Shown piece by piece: positions 16,407 through 25,403 of a DNA stretch of 64,000 nt; the stretch's first letter is position 1; each line of letters starts with the position of its first letter. The position numbers and the translations under genes were made by a program. The notes below the pieces were generated by a model, which worked only from the letters and a program-made list of their open reading frames with translations, was not told the origin of the DNA and searched no databases. Source of the stretch: Diaphorobacter ruginosibacter. GTDB lineage: Bacteria; Pseudomonadota; Gammaproteobacteria; Burkholderiales; Burkholderiaceae_C. Location: positions 4,774,001 to 4,838,000 of the forward strand of contig NZ_CP060714.1 of the NCBI RefSeq assembly GCF_014395975.1, read 5' to 3'.

Positions 16407-19400
16407 TCATGCCTGCCGCGATGCCGCTGCGTGCTTGTCGCGCCGCAGCTTGCGCAGCAGCCAGTGCTCGAAATCGTCGATATAGGTGAACACCGACGGA
16501 ATCACCAGCAGGCTCAGCACGGTGGATGTGATCAGGCCGCCGATCACCGCAGTGGCCATGGGCGAGCGGAAGCTCATGTCGGCATCGCCCAGCGCCAGCG
16601 CGATCGGCAGCATGCCGGCACCCATCGCGAGCGTGGTCATGATGATCGGGCGGGCGCGCTTGTGGCAGGCATCGAGCAGCGCATCGAGACGGCTCATGCC
16701 GTGGTCGCGGCGCGCGACGATCGCATATTCCACCAGCAGGATCGAGTTCTTCGTGGCAATGCCCATCAGCATGATCAGGCCGATCAGGGACGGCATGGAA
16801 AAGCTCTTTCCTGCCAGCAGCAGCGCAACGAAGGCGCCGCCCAGGGACAGCGGCAACGCCATCAGGATCGTCACGGGCTGCAGGAAATCCTTGAACAGCA
16901 ACACCAGCACGATGTAGATGCAGATCACCCCGGTCAGCATGGCCAGGCCGAAGCTCGCGAACAGTTCGCCCATCATTTCCGCGTCGCCGATGTCGATGAG
17001 CCGGACGCTGGCGGGCAGGCTCTGTACGGAGGCGAGCTGGCGCACGGCCTCCTGCACTTCGCCGAGGCCGCGCGAACCCAGTTCGATCTCGAAATTGACG
17101 TTGCGCGAGCGGTCATATCGGTTGATCACCGCCGGCCCCCCGGCCAGCTCGAGCGTGGCCACCTCGCCCAGCCGCACCGGGCCGTGGGCACCGGGCACGT
17201 TCAGGCGCTCGAGCACGGACAGGTCCTCGCGTGCCGCGTCGTCGAGGCGCACGACGATGGGAATCTGGCGCTGGGCCAGATTGAGCTTGGGCAGGTACTG
17301 GTCGTAGTCGCCGACGGTCGCCACGCGCAGGGTCTCGGCCATTGCGCTGGTGCTCACACCCAGGTCGGCGGCGCGCGCGAAATCGGGGCGCACGGCGATC
17401 TCCGGGCGCACGAGGCTCGCTGTCGAGCTGATGCCGCCGATGCCGGGAATCGTGCGCAGATCGCGCTCCACGGCCTGTGCTGCGGCGCTCAATGCCTGGG
17501 GATCCTCGCTGGCAAGCGCCAGGATGTAGCGGTCGTTCGAGCCGCCCAGGCCGATCTTCACGCGTACGCCGGGCAGGTCCTGCATGGCCGTGCGCAACTG
17601 CTGCTCGATCGCCTGCTTGCGCGGCCGCTCGCTGCGCAGGCCCAGGCGCAGCGTGAGCGTGGCCTTGCGCGGATCGGCGGCGGCGTTGCCCGCGAACGGG
17701 TCGGCACCCGCCGAACCGCCGCCAATCGTGGCGTAGACGCTGTCCACGTGCGCGATCTTCAGCGCACGCTCGGTGGCCTGCGCGACCAGCTGGCGGGTCT
17801 CGGGCAGCTTGGTGCCGGGAGGCAGCTCCAGCGTCACCTGTGTCTGCTCGTTGTCATCCGGCGGAATGAAGCCCGAGGGCAGCAGCGGAATCAGCGCGAG
17901 CGAGCCGATGAAGAACAGCAGTGCCGCCAGCAGGGTGAGCACGCGGTGCTTGAGGCACCACGTGGATGCACGCATGTAGGCACCGAGCCAGCGCGGCTCC
18001 TTCTCCTGCCCGAGCAGCGGCTTGAGCAGGTAGGCCGCCATCATCGGCGTCAGCAGCCGCGCGACCACGAGCGAGGCGAACACCGCGAGCGCCGCGGTCC
18101 AGCCGAACTGCTTGAAGAAGCGTCCCGCGATGCCGCTCATGAAGGCCGTGGGCAGGAACACCGCGATCAGCGTGAACGTGGTGGCGATCACCGCGAGACC
18201 GATCTCGTCGGCGGCCTCCATTGCGGCCTGGTAGGGCGTCTTGCCCATGCGCAGGTGGCGCACGATGTTCTCCACCTCCACGATCGCGTCATCCACCAGG
18301 ATGCCGACGACGAGCGACAGCGCGAGCAGCGTGATGATGTTGATCGAGAAGCCCAGCAGGTTCATGCCGATGAATGCCGGGATCACCGACAGGGGCAGCG
18401 CCACCGCCGACACGATGGTCGCGCGCCAGTCGCGCAGGAACAGCCACACGACGATGACGGCGAGGATCGCGCCCTCGTAGAGCAGGCGCATCGAGCTGTC
18501 GTACTCGTCCTGTGCGATCACCACGAAGTCGACGGTGCGCGTGAGCTTCAGGTCCGGGCGCTCGGCCTGCAGTTGGTCGAGCACGCGCTGCACGCCCGCA
18601 CCCACTTCCACCTCGCTCGCGCCGCGGGCGCGCGAGACTTCGAAGCCGATCACGGGCTTGTCGTCGAGAAAGGCCGCCGTGCGTTGCTCGGCGGTGGTGT
18701 CGGTGACGGTGGCGATCTGATCGAGGCGGATATGGCGGCCGCCCGCGAGCACGATGTCGATGGCGGCGATCTGTTCGGCCGTCTGCACCGTGGCGATGGT
18801 GCGCAGCGGCTGCTCAGCGCCTCCCAGCTCGGCGCGTCCGCCCGCGCTTTCGAGTTGCGTGGCGCGCAACTGGCGCGATACGTCGGCGGCCGTGGCCCCC
18901 AGCGCCAGCATGCGCGAGGGATCGAGCGCCACGCGCACCTCGCGCATCACGCCGCCCACGCGGCTCACGGCGCCCACGCCCGTCACCGCGAGCAGGCGGC
19001 GCGTGAGCGCATCGTCCACGAACCAGGAGAGCTGTTCGTCGTCCATGCGGCTCGAGGAGATGGCGAACGCGAGGATCGGCTGGGACGAGAATTCGAGCTT
19101 GTTGACGATCGGGTCGCGCAGGTCGGCCGGCATGTCGGCACGCACGCGCGAGACGGCCGAGCGCACGTCGTCCACGGCCTCCTGAACGGGCTTTTCCAGG
19201 CGGTATTCGGCCGAAATGGTGGCCGTGCCGTCGGTCAACGTGGTGGTGATGTGCTTGAGCCCCTGCGTGGTGGCGATCGCGTTCTCGATCTTGCGCGCCA
19301 CATCGCTTTCAAGCTGGCCGGGCGCTGCGCCGGGCAGCGAGGCGGTGACCATGACGACGGGCAGATCCATGTCGGGGAAGTTCTGCACCTTCATCGCCCG

Positions 19401-19487
19401 GAACGAGAGCAGGCCGGCCAGCGTCAGCAGCACGAAGATCATCGCGGCCGGGATCGGATTGCGGATGGACCATGCGGAAAGATTCAT
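16407..19487 (-). CDS. RND multidrug efflux permease (HAE1 family)
   Basis: The protein has 1026 residues, the expected length for AcrB/MdtB-type pumps. Twelve helices in two sets of six, the first set resuming near residue 335; the proton relay motif is GILVDDAIVEVENI with Asp399-Asp400, and the second half has the matching LLVEYAIVARRDHG region. The opening MNLSAWSIRNPIPAAMIF is typical of the MdtB/MdtC-like branch. It is the inner-membrane part of a tripartite exporter with the two genes upstream (OMF, MFP) and begins 12 bases after the MFP stop. Substrates are likely drugs or other organics; the heavy-metal branch is less likely given the DD motif. Confidence 0.95.
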   Translation of the reverse strand: MNLSAWSIRNPIPAAMIFVLLTLAGLLSFRAMKVQNFPDMDLPVVMVTASLPGAAPGQLESDVARKIENAIATTQGLKHITTTLTDGTATISAEYRLEKPVQEAVDDVRSAVSRVRADMPADLRDPIVNKLEFSSQPILAFAISSSRMDDEQLSWFVDDALTRRLLAVTGVGAVSRVGGVMREVRVALDPSRMLALGATAADVSRQLRATQLESAGGRAELGGAEQPLRTIATVQTAEQIAAIDIVLAGGRHIRLDQIATVTDTTAEQRTAAFLDDKPVIGFEVSRARGASEVEVGAGVQRVLDQLQAERPDLKLTRTVDFVVIAQDEYDSSMRLLYEGAILAVIVVWLFLRDWRATIVSAVALPLSVIPAFIGMNLLGFSINIITLLALSLVVGILVDDAIVEVENIVRHLRMGKTPYQAAMEAADEIGLAVIATTFTLIAVFLPTAFMSGIAGRFFKQFGWTAALAVFASLVVARLLTPMMAAYLLKPLLGQEKEPRWLGAYMRASTWCLKHRVLTLLAALLFFIGSLALIPLLPSGFIPPDDNEQTQVTLELPPGTKLPETRQLVAQATERALKIAHVDSVYATIGGGSAGADPFAGNAAADPRKATLTLRLGLRSERPRKQAIEQQLRTAMQDLPGVRVKIGLGGSNDRYILALASEDPQALSAAAQAVERDLRTIPGIGGISSTASLVRPEIAVRPDFARAADLGVSTSAMAETLRVATVGDYDQYLPKLNLAQRQIPIVVRLDDAAREDLSVLERLNVPGAHGPVRLGEVATLELAGGPAVINRYDRSRNVNFEIELGSRGLGEVQEAVRQLASVQSLPASVRLIDIGDAEMMGELFASFGLAMLTGVICIYIVLVLLFKDFLQPVTILMALPLSLGGAFVALLLAGKSFSMPSLIGLIMLMGIATKNSILLVEYAIVARRDHGMSRLDALLDACHKRARPIIMTTLAMGAGMLPIALALGDADMSFRSPMATAVIGGLITSTVLSLLVIPSVFTYIDDFEHWLLRKLRRDKHAAASRQA

Positions 19488-19499
19488 CGCTCTGGTCCT

Positions 19500-20789
19500 T
19501 TACCGGGTCTGGCCCTGGGGCGTCGATGCAGCTTGTGCAGGCGGTGCAGCCTGCACGCGCACCAGGTCGCCATCGTTGAGGAACGCCCCGCCGCGAGCGA
19601 CCACGGAGGCGGTTGCGGCGAGGCCCGAGGTGATCTCGACGACGTCGCCGGTGCGCTGTCCGGTCTGCACGCGCACCATGCGCACATGCCCGTCCTGGCC
19701 CACCTCGAACACGCTGCTGAAGCCGTCGCGCACCACGATGGCGGAGGACGGCACAGTGATCGCCTTGCGCTGGCCGAGCGCGAACTCACCGCGCGCGAAC
19801 ATGCCCGCGCGGATGTCCGCGTGGGCGGGCAGGTCGACATAGACGATGGCGTTGCGCGTCTGCGCATCGACCGTGGGTGCGATCGTGCGCACCTTGCCCT
19901 GCACCTGGGCGCCGCTGGCCGCGGTGACACTCACCACGCTGCCCACCTTGATGCGGGGGAGCTCGCTCGATGCCACTTCGGCGCGCCATTCGAGCCGGCC
20001 CTTGCGCACCATGCGGAACAGTTCGGTGCCCGCGCCGACGACGGCGCCCACGGTGGCGGTGCGCGCGGAGATCACGCCGCTGTCGGGTGCCAGTACCTGC
20101 GTGTGCTTCATGCGCAGTTGCTGTGCGTTGAGCATGGCCTTTGCCGCTTCGACGCGCGCCTGACCGGTCTGCGCGGCCGTGGTGTACTGCTGGATCTGCT
20201 GCGCGCTCAGTGCGCCCGACTGGCTCAGCGTGCGTGCGCGCTCGGCATTCGCCAGCGACTCCGCGGCGCTCGCCTGCGCTTCCATCAGGTTGGCGCGGGC
20301 CTGGGCCACGTCGGCCTGCACGGTGTCTGCCGCGAACGTGGCCAGCACCTGGCCCGCCTTCACGGCGTCGCCCACGTTCACGCGCACGTCGGTCAGGCGC
20401 AGGCCGTTGCTTTCCGCGCCGATGCTCGCTTCCTGCCACGCGGCGACATTGCCGTTGGCCGGGAGCGTGGCGGAGATATCGGCACCACCGGGCCGCACCA
20501 CGCTGACCGTGAGCGCGGGACGCATCTCCGCGGGGCGGGATGCGCCGCTTGCAGCGCTGCTGGCTCCGTTGGCGGCTGCTCCGGGGGCTGCCTCGGAGGC
20601 GGCACGGGAGTCCGTGCCGGGGAGGAGCGCGCCCGCTGCGCCCAGTGCGCACAGCACGGCGAGTACCACCACGGAGCGATGGTTGAGGGCGGGGCGATGG
20701 AGGGATGGGAGGTTGTTCAGCAAGGGAAAGCGCGACATGGCAGGTAGGAATCCGGTCGAAGGTTGAACGCTTTTCAGGTGTCGGGTCAT
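19500..20789 (-). CDS. Periplasmic adaptor (membrane fusion protein) of RND pump
   Basis: The protein has 429 residues. The ATG at 20789 overlaps the stop of the OMF gene (ATGA), which favours it over the internal ATG at 20738 and over longer frames. After a short cytoplasmic N-terminus an anchor helix (SVVVLAVLCALGAAGALLPG) is followed by an Ala-rich linker, a lipoyl half (GAESNGLRLTDVRVNVGD), a helical hairpin with QADVAQARANL, a second lipoyl half (APDSGVISARTATVG) and beta-barrel domains. It links the permease to the outer-membrane channel. Confidence 0.92.
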   Translation of the reverse strand: MTRHLKSVQPSTGFLPAMSRFPLLNNLPSLHRPALNHRSVVVLAVLCALGAAGALLPGTDSRAASEAAPGAAANGASSAASGASRPAEMRPALTVSVVRPGGADISATLPANGNVAAWQEASIGAESNGLRLTDVRVNVGDAVKAGQVLATFAADTVQADVAQARANLMEAQASAAESLANAERARTLSQSGALSAQQIQQYTTAAQTGQARVEAAKAMLNAQQLRMKHTQVLAPDSGVISARTATVGAVVGAGTELFRMVRKGRLEWRAEVASSELPRIKVGSVVSVTAASGAQVQGKVRTIAPTVDAQTRNAIVYVDLPAHADIRAGMFARGEFALGQRKAITVPSSAIVVRDGFSSVFEVGQDGHVRMVRVQTGQRTGDVVEITSGLAATASVVARGGAFLNDGDLVRVQAAPPAQAASTPQGQTR

Positions 20790-22267
20790 GGCATGGCCGT
20801 GGGCGCGGCCGCACCGGTGCTCGTGAGGCTGCTTTCGGGATCGGGCGCATTCGGCTCCCAGCCCCCGCCGACGGCCCGGTAGAGCCGTATCCAGGCGGCG
20901 ACGCGTTCCTGCTCGAGCTGGACCAGCGCGAGCTCGGATGCCAGGGCGGTGCGGCGCGTGTTCTCGAGATCGAGCTGGCTCGCCAGGCCACCGCGCCACA
21001 AGGCCTCGGTGGCCGTGAGCGAGCGCTTGTAGCCGTCGGCCGCGCGCTGCGCGTCCGAGCGGCGCTCGCCGGTGCTGGCCAGCTGGGCAAGGGCCTGCTC
21101 GACCTCGCTGACCGCCTGGCGCACCTGTCCGCGATAGGCCACGGCGGCGGCATCGTAGCGTGCCTTGGCGGCAGTGACCTGCGCCGCGCGCCGGCCCCCG
21201 TCGAACAGCGGCAGCGACACGGCCACCGGGCCGATCGTCCAGATATTGCTGCTGCCGCTCAGGCCGTCGGTGCCCACATACATGCGGCCGATGGAGCCGC
21301 TGAGCGACAGCCCGGGGTAGCGGTCGGCCTCGGCGCTTCCCACCTCCGCGCTGGCGGCCGCCACTTCGCGCTCCGCGGCGAACACGTCGGGCCGCTGTGC
21401 GATGGCTTCTGCGGGAATGCTCTGCACCTGGAAGAGCTGCTCGGGCAGCGCCGTGCCCGGCGTGGCACCCAGCCGCGTGCGCAGGTCGGCCTCATCGTGT
21501 CCGGTGAGCGCCACCAGCGTCTTGATGCCGATGTCGCACTGCAGCTGCTGCTGCGCCGCGCGCACCTTGCCATCGGCGAAGCTGGCATCGGCCAGGGCGG
21601 CGTTGGCCGGGGCCGTGAAGCCCGCACGTTCGCTGTCGCGCGAGAGTCTGGCCGTTTCGCCGCGCGAGGCCGCATCGCCCTGCAGCACCGATGCCTGCTT
21701 CACGCAGTGGCGCCAGCCGGTGTACTGCAGCGCCACTTCGGCGGCGACGGAAACACGGGCGTCATGCCATTGCGCACGCGCGCCGGACAGGCGCTCCAGC
21801 GCCGCATCGTTGGCGGCCCGGTTCTTGCCGAACAGGTCGATTTCCCAGCCGGCCTGCACGCCGATCTGCGCGGTATTGGCAAGGCCTGCCGCCTGTTGAT
21901 TGAACCCGCGGCTGGCGCTGGCCTGCGCATCGAGCGAGGGCAGCAGCGCCGAACGTGCTGCCACCTGGGTGGCCCGGGCCTGCTCGAAGCGCGACTGGGC
22001 CTGGGCGACGGAGGGGCTGGCGCGCTGGGCCTCGCGGATCAGCTCCGCAAGCAGTGCGTCGCCCTGTGCATCCCACCAGCGCTCAAGGCCCGCGACGCTG
22101 CCGCCATGCGGCAGTGACACCTGAGGCAGTGGCGCATTCCAGCGGGCGGGCGCTGCCGGCTCCGTTTGTGCAGGCGGACGCGGCGCGGCGCAGGCCGCCA
22201 GCACGAGGGGCAGGGCGGTCAGGGCCAGGCGCGGCCAGTGAATCGGCGGCATGAAGGAGAACATCAT
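20786..22267 (-). CDS. Outer-membrane efflux lipoprotein (NodT/OprM-like)
   Basis: The protein has 493 residues from the ATG at 22267; a start at 22252 (MPPIHW) is equally possible as neither has a clear ribosome site. A lipoprotein signal ends in the lipobox LVLAAC. Two TolC-like repeats follow, with GWEIDLFGKNRA and DRYPGLSLSGSIGRMY typical of the NodT branch. It forms the outer-membrane exit duct. It is the first gene of the operon, an order (OMF-MFP-RND) less common than MFP-RND-OMF. Confidence 0.93.
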   Translation of the reverse strand: MMFSFMPPIHWPRLALTALPLVLAACAAPRPPAQTEPAAPARWNAPLPQVSLPHGGSVAGLERWWDAQGDALLAELIREAQRASPSVAQAQSRFEQARATQVAARSALLPSLDAQASASRGFNQQAAGLANTAQIGVQAGWEIDLFGKNRAANDAALERLSGARAQWHDARVSVAAEVALQYTGWRHCVKQASVLQGDAASRGETARLSRDSERAGFTAPANAALADASFADGKVRAAQQQLQCDIGIKTLVALTGHDEADLRTRLGATPGTALPEQLFQVQSIPAEAIAQRPDVFAAEREVAAASAEVGSAEADRYPGLSLSGSIGRMYVGTDGLSGSSNIWTIGPVAVSLPLFDGGRRAAQVTAAKARYDAAAVAYRGQVRQAVSEVEQALAQLASTGERRSDAQRAADGYKRSLTATEALWRGGLASQLDLENTRRTALASELALVQLEQERVAAWIRLYRAVGGGWEPNAPDPESSLTSTGAAAPTAMP

Positions 22268-22455
22268 GAAATGCGCATTGGTGAGGAGGCCGGGAAAAGG
22301 CCTGTCGCACGCAGCACGGCGACGGTGTCCGGCGCGTGATCAGTGATAGCGAGGCTGCCGCATTAGAGCATGAACGCCCACGACCATGCCACCCACCCGG
22401 GGGGAGTGGGGAGGTCGTCGTCGCAGGGCTGCGTGCAGGCCGCGCAGCAGCGGAT

Positions 22456-25281
22456 TCAGGCGCGGAAAACCGCTTTCCAGAGGTCGAGGATGGCCGAGCG
22501 CTCCACCGTCAGCTCGTCCATGCCGACGCGCGTCGGCTCTTCGTTGAGGCGCGCGCGGTGCTGCACCTGGCGCAGCACGCGGTAGGCGTTCGCGGCGGCG
22601 GTGCCGACGCCGGAGGGCAGCAGTCCCGCCGTTTCCGCTCGTTGCAAAAGAGCGATGTTGCCGACGTTGTTGCGCAGCCCGGGGTGCGCCGCGGATTGCG
22701 ACAGCACCAAGTATTGCACGGCGAATTCGGCATCCACCATGCCGCCGTGGCTGTGCTTCACATCGAACGTATGGGCCGGCACCGGGTGTGCGCTGCGCAC
22801 ACGCTCGCGCATGGTGACGATCTCCTCCTGCAGCGCCACGGAGTCGCGCGGCGCGGTGATCACGGCCTCGCGCACCGCGTCGAAGCGATCGCGCAGATGC
22901 AGGCCGCCATGGGGTTCGTCCTCGGTGATCGCACGGCCGTGTTCATCGAGCGGCACCAGATCCTCGGTGCCGAGCACGAAGCGCGCGCGTGTCATGGCCT
23001 GGTGCTCCCAGGTCCATGCGGTGTTGCTTCCGCGCTGGGTCTGGTAGTCGGCATACGACTTGAAGCTGGTGATCAGCAGGCCCGAATTGCCGTTGGGGCG
23101 CAGCGCGGTATCGATTTCGAACAGGTCGCCTTCGCCCGTCTTCACCGCCAGCCAGTTGATCAGCTTGCGCACGAAGGCGGCGTAGATCTCCGAGGCGTTC
23201 TCGTCGTCATCGTCGAAGACGAAGACGATATCGAGGTCGCTGCCATAGCCCAGCTCCTTGCCGCCGAGCTTGCCGTAGCCGATGATGGCGAACTGCGGCG
23301 TCTTGCGGTGCCGGTTCTTGAGGCGCGCCCAGCACCAGCGTGCCGTCACGCGCAGCACGCAGTCGGCCAGCGCCGACAGGTCGTCTGCCACCTGCTCGAC
23401 GGTGATGCGGTGCTCCACGTCGCGCGCCAGGGTGCGGAAGGTCTCCGCATGGTGCGCACGGCGCAGCAGGTTCAGCAGGTTCTCGTCGTCGTCCTCGCCG
23501 GTCGAGCGCAGCGCGGCCAGCCGCAGTTCGAGTTCGTGCTCGAAATCGGCCGGCACGAAACGCTCGGACATCAGTGCATCGCTGGCCAGCTCGTCGATCA
23601 CGCCGGGGTGCTGCAGCATGTAGCGCGCGGGCCATTTGGCGGTGCCGAGCAGGTGCAGCAGGTGTTCGTGGACGGAGGGGCGCTCCAGCAGCAGGGCCAG
23701 GTAGCTTTCGCGGCGCAGCAGCGGCTCCAGCCATTCCACCAGGCGCACGGCGGCCGCTTCCTCGATGGAGCCCTCGGCCACCCAGCGCGCGGTGCGCTGC
23801 ACCACTCGGAACAGGCGGGCACGGGCCTCGTCGCGCAGCGACTGCACGCGCGGATTCCTGGCCCATTCGGCCACGCGGTCGCGCATCTTCGGCGGCAACT
23901 GTTCGATCAGGGTGTCGAGCTCCGGCGCGGGGGCTTGCGCACCGGCGGCGCGCGGCCCGCCGCAGCCTCCCGAGCATTTCTTCTTCTGGCCTTCGCCGCC
24001 GAGCAGCGTGTCGAACTCCTGGGCCACCAGTTCGCGGTGCGTGTCCAGTTCCTTCAGGAAGTCGCTGCACTCGACGCCCATGGTCTGGCCGATCCAGCAC
24101 AGGTCCTCGTCCGAGGTCGGCAGCACGTGGGTCTGCTGGTCGTCCAGGTACTGGATGCGGTGCTCCACCTTGCGCAGGAAGACATAGGCTCTGGCGAGCG
24201 CGTCGGCCGTCTCCTGCGGCATGAGTCCCGCGCGGGCAAGGCGCTGCAGCGCCTCGAGCGTGGGGCGGCAGCGCAGTTCGGGGAACTGGCCGCCGCGCAC
24301 GACCTGCAGCAGTTGCACGGTGAACTCGATCTCGCGAATACCGCCACGCGAGAGCTTCACGTCGTTCGCGCGTTCGGGATGGCCCGCGCTGCGCTTGGAG
24401 GCGTGGTCACGGATCTGGCGGTGCAGCGAACGCAGCGCATCGAACACGCTGTAGTCCAGGTAGCGGCGGAACACGAAGGGCAGCACCACGCCGCGCAGCG
24501 CCTGCACGTTGGGGGTGCTCGTGCAGGCAAGGGGTGCCACCACGCGGCTCTTGAGCCAGGCGAAGCGCTCCCATTCGCGGCCATGCACCTGCAGGTAGTC
24601 TTCCAGCGCCGACAGCGAGACCGCCGGAGGGCCGGAGTTGCCATTGGGGCGCAATGCGAGATCGACGCGGAACACGAAGCCGTGTTCCGTGGTATCACCG
24701 ACCAGCCCGTAGATGGCCTTCACCGCGCGCGCGAAATACTCGTGATTGGAGAGCTTGCCGCGCCCGTCGGGCAGCCCCTCGGTCTCGCCGTCGTGCTCGT
24801 AGACGTAGATGAGGTCGATGTCGCTCGACACGTTGAGTTCGCGTGCGCCGAGCTTGCCCATGCCGATCACCCACAACTGCACCGGCTCGCCCTGCGGGCC
24901 GCGCGGCGCGCCGTGGCGGGTGTCCAGGTCGGCACGCGCCGCGATGCAGGCGCGATCCAGCGCCAGTTCGGCCAGGTGCGTGACGGGCAGGGTGATGTCC
25001 TCGAGGGAGGCGTTGCATTCGCAATCGAGATGGATCAGCCGCTCCATGACCAGCTGGCGCAGGATGCGCAGCGCGGCTCCGAGGTCGTGCCCGCGTGCGA
25101 GCAGCGCGTCGCAGGTCTGGCCCATGGACTCCCGCGTGGGCACGCCAGGCGGCAGCAGGGACATCTCGGCTTCATAGCGCCGGTGCAGGCGCTGGAAGAA
25201 ACGCGAATGTTCAGCGAGATGGCGGTTGCCATCGATGGAAATCGGATCTGAGGAAGGCTTCTGCATGTCAGGCTGGCGCAT
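22456..25281 (-). CDS. glnE: Bifunctional glutamine synthetase adenylyltransferase/deadenylase
   Basis: The protein has 941 residues, normal length. It carries two nucleotidyltransferase domains: the N-terminal adenylyl-removing domain with GMGKLGARELNVSSDIDLIYVYE (from residue 140; metal Asp154 and Asp156) and the C-terminal adenylyl-adding domain with GYGKLGGKELGYGSDLDIVFVF (near residue 690). Between them lies the helical PII-binding region. It sets glutamine synthetase activity in answer to nitrogen state through PII. A start at MQKPSS (25266) is also possible. It is divergent from yhdP with about 120 bases between them. Confidence 0.97.
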   Translation of the reverse strand: MRQPDMQKPSSDPISIDGNRHLAEHSRFFQRLHRRYEAEMSLLPPGVPTRESMGQTCDALLARGHDLGAALRILRQLVMERLIHLDCECNASLEDITLPVTHLAELALDRACIAARADLDTRHGAPRGPQGEPVQLWVIGMGKLGARELNVSSDIDLIYVYEHDGETEGLPDGRGKLSNHEYFARAVKAIYGLVGDTTEHGFVFRVDLALRPNGNSGPPAVSLSALEDYLQVHGREWERFAWLKSRVVAPLACTSTPNVQALRGVVLPFVFRRYLDYSVFDALRSLHRQIRDHASKRSAGHPERANDVKLSRGGIREIEFTVQLLQVVRGGQFPELRCRPTLEALQRLARAGLMPQETADALARAYVFLRKVEHRIQYLDDQQTHVLPTSDEDLCWIGQTMGVECSDFLKELDTHRELVAQEFDTLLGGEGQKKKCSGGCGGPRAAGAQAPAPELDTLIEQLPPKMRDRVAEWARNPRVQSLRDEARARLFRVVQRTARWVAEGSIEEAAAVRLVEWLEPLLRRESYLALLLERPSVHEHLLHLLGTAKWPARYMLQHPGVIDELASDALMSERFVPADFEHELELRLAALRSTGEDDDENLLNLLRRAHHAETFRTLARDVEHRITVEQVADDLSALADCVLRVTARWCWARLKNRHRKTPQFAIIGYGKLGGKELGYGSDLDIVFVFDDDDENASEIYAAFVRKLINWLAVKTGEGDLFEIDTALRPNGNSGLLITSFKSYADYQTQRGSNTAWTWEHQAMTRARFVLGTEDLVPLDEHGRAITEDEPHGGLHLRDRFDAVREAVITAPRDSVALQEEIVTMRERVRSAHPVPAHTFDVKHSHGGMVDAEFAVQYLVLSQSAAHPGLRNNVGNIALLQRAETAGLLPSGVGTAAANAYRVLRQVQHRARLNEEPTRVGMDELTVERSAILDLWKAVFRA

Positions 25282-25403
25282 GGCGCACTGTCAGAGCGTG
25301 GGAGCGGCCGATCCCGTGGGAAAGGCCGTACATCACGACACCATCTGTACAGAACCTCAGGAGACGGGGCGGGTCATAATTCCCATATCACTTGCCTTAC
25401 GCC

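Noticed and set aside
16326..20747. A 1473-codon open frame on the plus strand opposite the RND and adaptor genes
   Set aside because: It is the antisense shadow of high-GC coding sequence; the product is Arg/His/Gln-rich without domains, while the minus strand encodes complete pump proteins.
22336..25251. A 971-codon open frame opposite glnE
   Set aside because: Antisense shadow of glnE, which has all expected catalytic motifs.
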